Source: an uncultured Porphyromonadaceae bacterium
GTDB taxonomy: Bacteria > Bacteroidota > Bacteroidia > Bacteroidales > Barnesiellaceae_A
Assembly: GCA_900542255.1 (NCBI GenBank)
Contig: UQMR01000085.1
Coordinates: 1-7,961 of the forward strand
Direction of reading: 5' to 3'
Length of the DNA stretch: 7,961 bases
Shown here: piece after piece, positions 6,123 through 7,961 of the stretch
How the letters are laid out: each line of letters starts with the position of its first letter
Position numbering within the stretch: the stretch's first letter is position 1
The notes under the pieces: model-generated
Databases searched by the model: none
What the model saw: the letters and a program-made list of their open reading frames with translations, nothing else
What the model was told of the DNA's origin: nothing
Position numbers and translations under genes: made by a program

Positions 6123-6160
6123 ATAAGGGCTCTCTTCGCAATGCCGGGGATAGCCCTTAT
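6123..6160. terminator. Hairpin between convergent MATE and LysE genes, possible bidirectional terminator
   Basis: ATAAGGGCT (6123-6131) and AGCCCTTAT (6152-6160) form a perfect nine-pair stem with a 20-base loop, in the middle of the 81-base gap between the two convergent stop codons. Neither side has a T-tract, so it is not a classic intrinsic terminator, but the symmetry and location suggest it serves both transcripts. Confidence 0.5.
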
Positions 6161-6182
6161 CTATTAAAGTATACACGGGTAA

Positions 6183-6824
6183 TTACAGAAAATATCCTTT
6201 TAAGCCCATCAACAGACCTGCTACGGCAAGTATCAGGATAATGATACCGATAGTACGGTTCAGAAGATGCAAGCTGCGTACGTTGAAGTGGCGGCGTACC
6301 TTGTTGACAGCAGTCGTTATAAAAAACCACCATGCTACGGCCCCCAAGGCGATAGCAGTATAACCTATGAGGTGATATAGGATATGTGTCTCGGATACGA
6401 ACGAGTTGAAGCGGGCAAATAGTCCAATGTATAGAAAAATGATGAGCGGGTTGGATACCGTCACAAAAAATGCTGTTACGAAATCTTGTGCAAAACTCAG
6501 TTTTGAGTTACCTCCCTGTTTTATTTTACCGGCCGGATTTTGCCGATAGAGATATATACCGAAACCTATCAGTACCAAGCTGCCAGCGATTTGCAATAAT
6601 TGCTGGTTTGCCTCGATGAACTCGATGACAAATGTCATGCCCAATCCGGTGAGAATAGCATATAACAAATCGGAGGCGGTAGCACCCAATCCCGAGAAAA
6701 ATCCGGCCAGACGACCGCGGTATAACGTGCGCTGTATAACAAGCATTCCCACAGGGCCCATCGGAGCCGATACGACAATACCTATGATAAGACCTTGAAA
6801 GATAATATTTAACACTAACTCCAT
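6183..6824 (-). CDS. LysE family translocator
   Basis: A 213-residue integral membrane protein of standard LysE/RhtB length with about six helices. The N-terminal helix ends in the family motif APMGPVGMLVIQRTLYRGR (20-38), followed by the GFFSGLGATASDLLYA helix (41-56). The middle region contains FVTVSNPLIIFLYIGLF (120-136), with the Asn-Pro pair typical of the family. The soluble linker NPAGKIKQGGNSKLSF lies at about 96-111. LysE-type proteins export amino acids or other small metabolites across the inner membrane; the substrate is unknown here. Initiation at ATG 6824 is supported by a -7 box about 46 bases upstream. Distances of 81 bases to the convergent MATE gene and 263 bases to ppdK suggest a monocistronic unit. 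Confidence 0.93.
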   Translation of the reverse strand: MELVLNIIFQGLIIGIVVSAPMGPVGMLVIQRTLYRGRLAGFFSGLGATASDLLYAILTGLGMTFVIEFIEANQQLLQIAGSLVLIGFGIYLYRQNPAGKIKQGGNSKLSFAQDFVTAFFVTVSNPLIIFLYIGLFARFNSFVSETHILYHLIGYTAIALGAVAWWFFITTAVNKVRRHFNVRSLHLLNRTIGIIILILAVAGLLMGLKGYFL

Positions 6825-6869
6825 GATGCGTGCTTGCTTTGCGTGCCGTTTCTATTTGGCTTTATACAG

Positions 6870-6877
6870 CAAAGATA
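6870..6877 (-). promoter_or_regulatory. -7 promoter box of the LysE-family gene
   Basis: TATCTTTG on the minus strand is an exact match to TAnnTTTG, followed by C. It predicts a start near 6863 and a leader of about 39 nt before the ATG at 6824. No clear -33 TTTG was seen. Confidence 0.6.
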
Positions 6878-7017
6878 AAATTTTAGAGAGTTTATTTCTA
6901 TATTCTTTGACAGAAATTTTACAGCTTAGTTCGAGATATAATGATAAAATTGCAGGAAATAGATGTACACTTCATAAATGGATATGGAGGTTGTCGATAA
7001 AGATTGGCTATATTCTA

Positions 7018-7057
7018 AATAGAACGCCGCCTATCATGACATGCATGGTAGGCGGCG
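7018..7057 (-). terminator. Terminator downstream of ppdK
   Basis: Arms 7025-7038 and 7044-7057 form a 14-position stem around a five-base loop, with a perfect nine-base core CGCCGCCTA/TAGGCGGCG. On the minus strand the stem has one C/A mismatch and is followed by TTCTATTT. It lies 30 bases past the ppdK stop, consistent with ending that transcript before the LysE promoter. The remaining 6878-7017 holds nothing I can support. Confidence 0.75.
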
Positions 7058-7087
7058 ATTATAGTTAGGGAATAATCTTAGGCAATC

Positions 7088-7961
7088 TTATTCTAATGCA
7101 GCCTGTGCAGCAGCAACGCGGGCGATGGGCACACGGTAGGGACTGCACGATACATAGTTCATGCCAAGGTGAGCGCAGAACTTAACAGACGAGGGTTCGC
7201 CGCCATGTTCGCCGCAGATACCTATCTTCAATTCGGGTTTGGTAGCACGGCCTTTCTCTACGCCCATTTTTACCAATTGGCCTACGCCTTGTTGGTCGAG
7301 TACGGCAAACGGGTCGGTTTTGAGGATACCTTTCTCTTTGTATATCTTCAAGAACTTGCCGGCATCGTCGCGCGAATATCCGAAGGTCATCTGTGTAAGG
7401 TCGTTGGTTCCGAACGAGAAGAAGTCGGCTACTTCGGCTATCTGGTCGGCTGTAACGGCTGCGCGCGGCACCTCTATCATAGTACCTACTTTGTAAGCTA
7501 TGCTATCGCCACGCTCGGCAAATACTTCTGCTGCTACACGGTTTATGATGTCGGCTTGCAGTTTCAGCTCTTGTACTACGCCTACCAGCGGCACCATGAT
7601 TTCGGGATATACCGATATGCCTTTGGCTTTCATGTTCAATGCAGCTTCGATAATGGCACGGGCTTGCATTTCGGTGATTTCGGGGTAGGTACAACCCAAA
7701 CGGCAACCGCGGTGTCCCAACATGGGGTTGAACTCTTCGAGCGCATCGCAGGCAAGTTTTACTTCTTCGAGCGTCAAGCCCATTTCGTCGGCGAGCTCTT
7801 TCATGGTAGCTGTTTGGTGAGGTACGAACTCGTGCAGAGGCGGGTCGAGCAGACGGATGGTTACGCCGTATCCGTCCATGGCTTCAAAGATGCCCTCGAA
7901 GTCGCCCCGTTGCATGGGTAACAGTTTGGCGAGCGCTACACGACGGCCGTCCTCGTCTTTG
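7088..7961 (-). CDS. ppdK: Pyruvate, phosphate dikinase, C-terminal 290 residues (runs off right edge)
   Basis: The enzyme interconverts pyruvate, ATP and phosphate with phosphoenolpyruvate, AMP and pyrophosphate in the cytoplasm. Only the C-terminal PEP/pyruvate-binding TIM-barrel domain is inside the window; the family is about 870-910 residues, so roughly a third is visible and the nucleotide-binding and phospho-histidine domains lie beyond the edge. The frame is open from base 7961 to the stop at 7088-7090. Diagnostic segments are [60 protein letters not shown] and, near the end, [15 protein letters not shown], whose first Cys (codon 7216-7214) corresponds to the conserved catalytic cysteine. 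The C-terminus [20 protein letters not shown] is typical. In anaerobic Bacteroidales the enzyme takes part in PEP/pyruvate and pyrophosphate metabolism. The protein looks intact in the visible part, and a terminator follows at 7018-7057. Confidence 0.97.
   Translation of the reverse strand, partial: KDEDGRRVALAKLLPMQRGDFEGIFEAMDGYGVTIRLLDPPLHEFVPHQTATMKELADEMGLTLEEVKLACDALEEFNPMLGHRGCRLGCTYPEITEMQARAIIEAALNMKAKGISVYPEIMVPLVGVVQELKLQADIINRVAAEVFAERGDSIAYKVGTMIEVPRAAVTADQIAEVADFFSFGTNDLTQMTFGYSRDDAGKFLKIYKEKGILKTDPFAVLDQQGVGQLVKMGVEKGRATKPELKIGICGEHGGEPSSVKFCAHLGMNYVSCSPYRVPIARVAAAQAALE

Noticed and set aside
6823..7068. 81-codon plus-strand open frame between LysE and ppdK
   Set aside because: It overlaps the LysE promoter and the ppdK terminator hairpin, and its product shows no signal or family features; the frame is most likely chance.
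7169..7921. 250-codon open frame on the plus strand opposite ppdK
   Set aside because: It is the antisense shadow of the strongly conserved ppdK frame; its translation has biased, low-information composition (many Phe, Tyr, His, Gly) and no family resemblance or promoter.
1..7961. Mobile element, defence system or integrated element
   Set aside because: No transposase, integrase, terminal inverted repeats, direct-repeat boundary or nuclease/helicase genes were seen; all large frames are ordinary chromosomal families.

Overview
The window looks like chromosomal DNA of a member of the Bacteroidales (Bacteroidetes). Three things support this. Several genes are preceded by the Bacteroidetes-type -7 box TAnnTTTG instead of a sigma70 -10/-35 pair. 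The IleRS and pyruvate phosphate dikinase sequences read like those of gut Bacteroidales. Short lipoproteins ending their signal in a Ser-Cys lipobox are frequent. I cannot assign a genus from sequence alone.

Layout. At 1-1305 (minus) lies the N-terminal 435 codons of isoleucyl-tRNA synthetase (ileS), running off the left edge. Divergent from it are a small lipoprotein gene (1489-1986, plus) and a secreted GHL10-type glycosyl hydrolase-like gene (2078-3583, plus), separated by a long hairpin. The 378-base gap 3584-3961 is crowded: a -7 box, small inverted repeats, a plus-strand intrinsic terminator, a minus-strand terminator and a third GC-rich hairpin. I interpret part of it as a candidate ~175-nt non-coding RNA. 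A minus-strand lipoprotein gene with five collagen-like Gly-X-Y triplets follows (3962-4438). Next come a MATE-family exporter (4725-6101, plus), a convergent LysE-family exporter (6183-6824, minus) and the last 290 codons of pyruvate phosphate dikinase (ppdK, 7088-7961, minus), running off the right edge.

How the genes relate. Most genes carry their own promoter or terminator, so this is mainly a series of single-gene units and not one pathway. The lipoprotein and GHL10 gene may be co-transcribed and both act in the envelope. MATE and LysE are both exporters but point toward each other and are independently promoted. ileS and ppdK are housekeeping and central-metabolism genes.

No mobile element, CRISPR array, defence system, tRNA or rRNA was seen. 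The two points most worth following are the GIHH form of the IleRS HIGH motif, linked in the literature to mupirocin hyper-resistance, and the unassigned candidate RNA at about 3645-3820.
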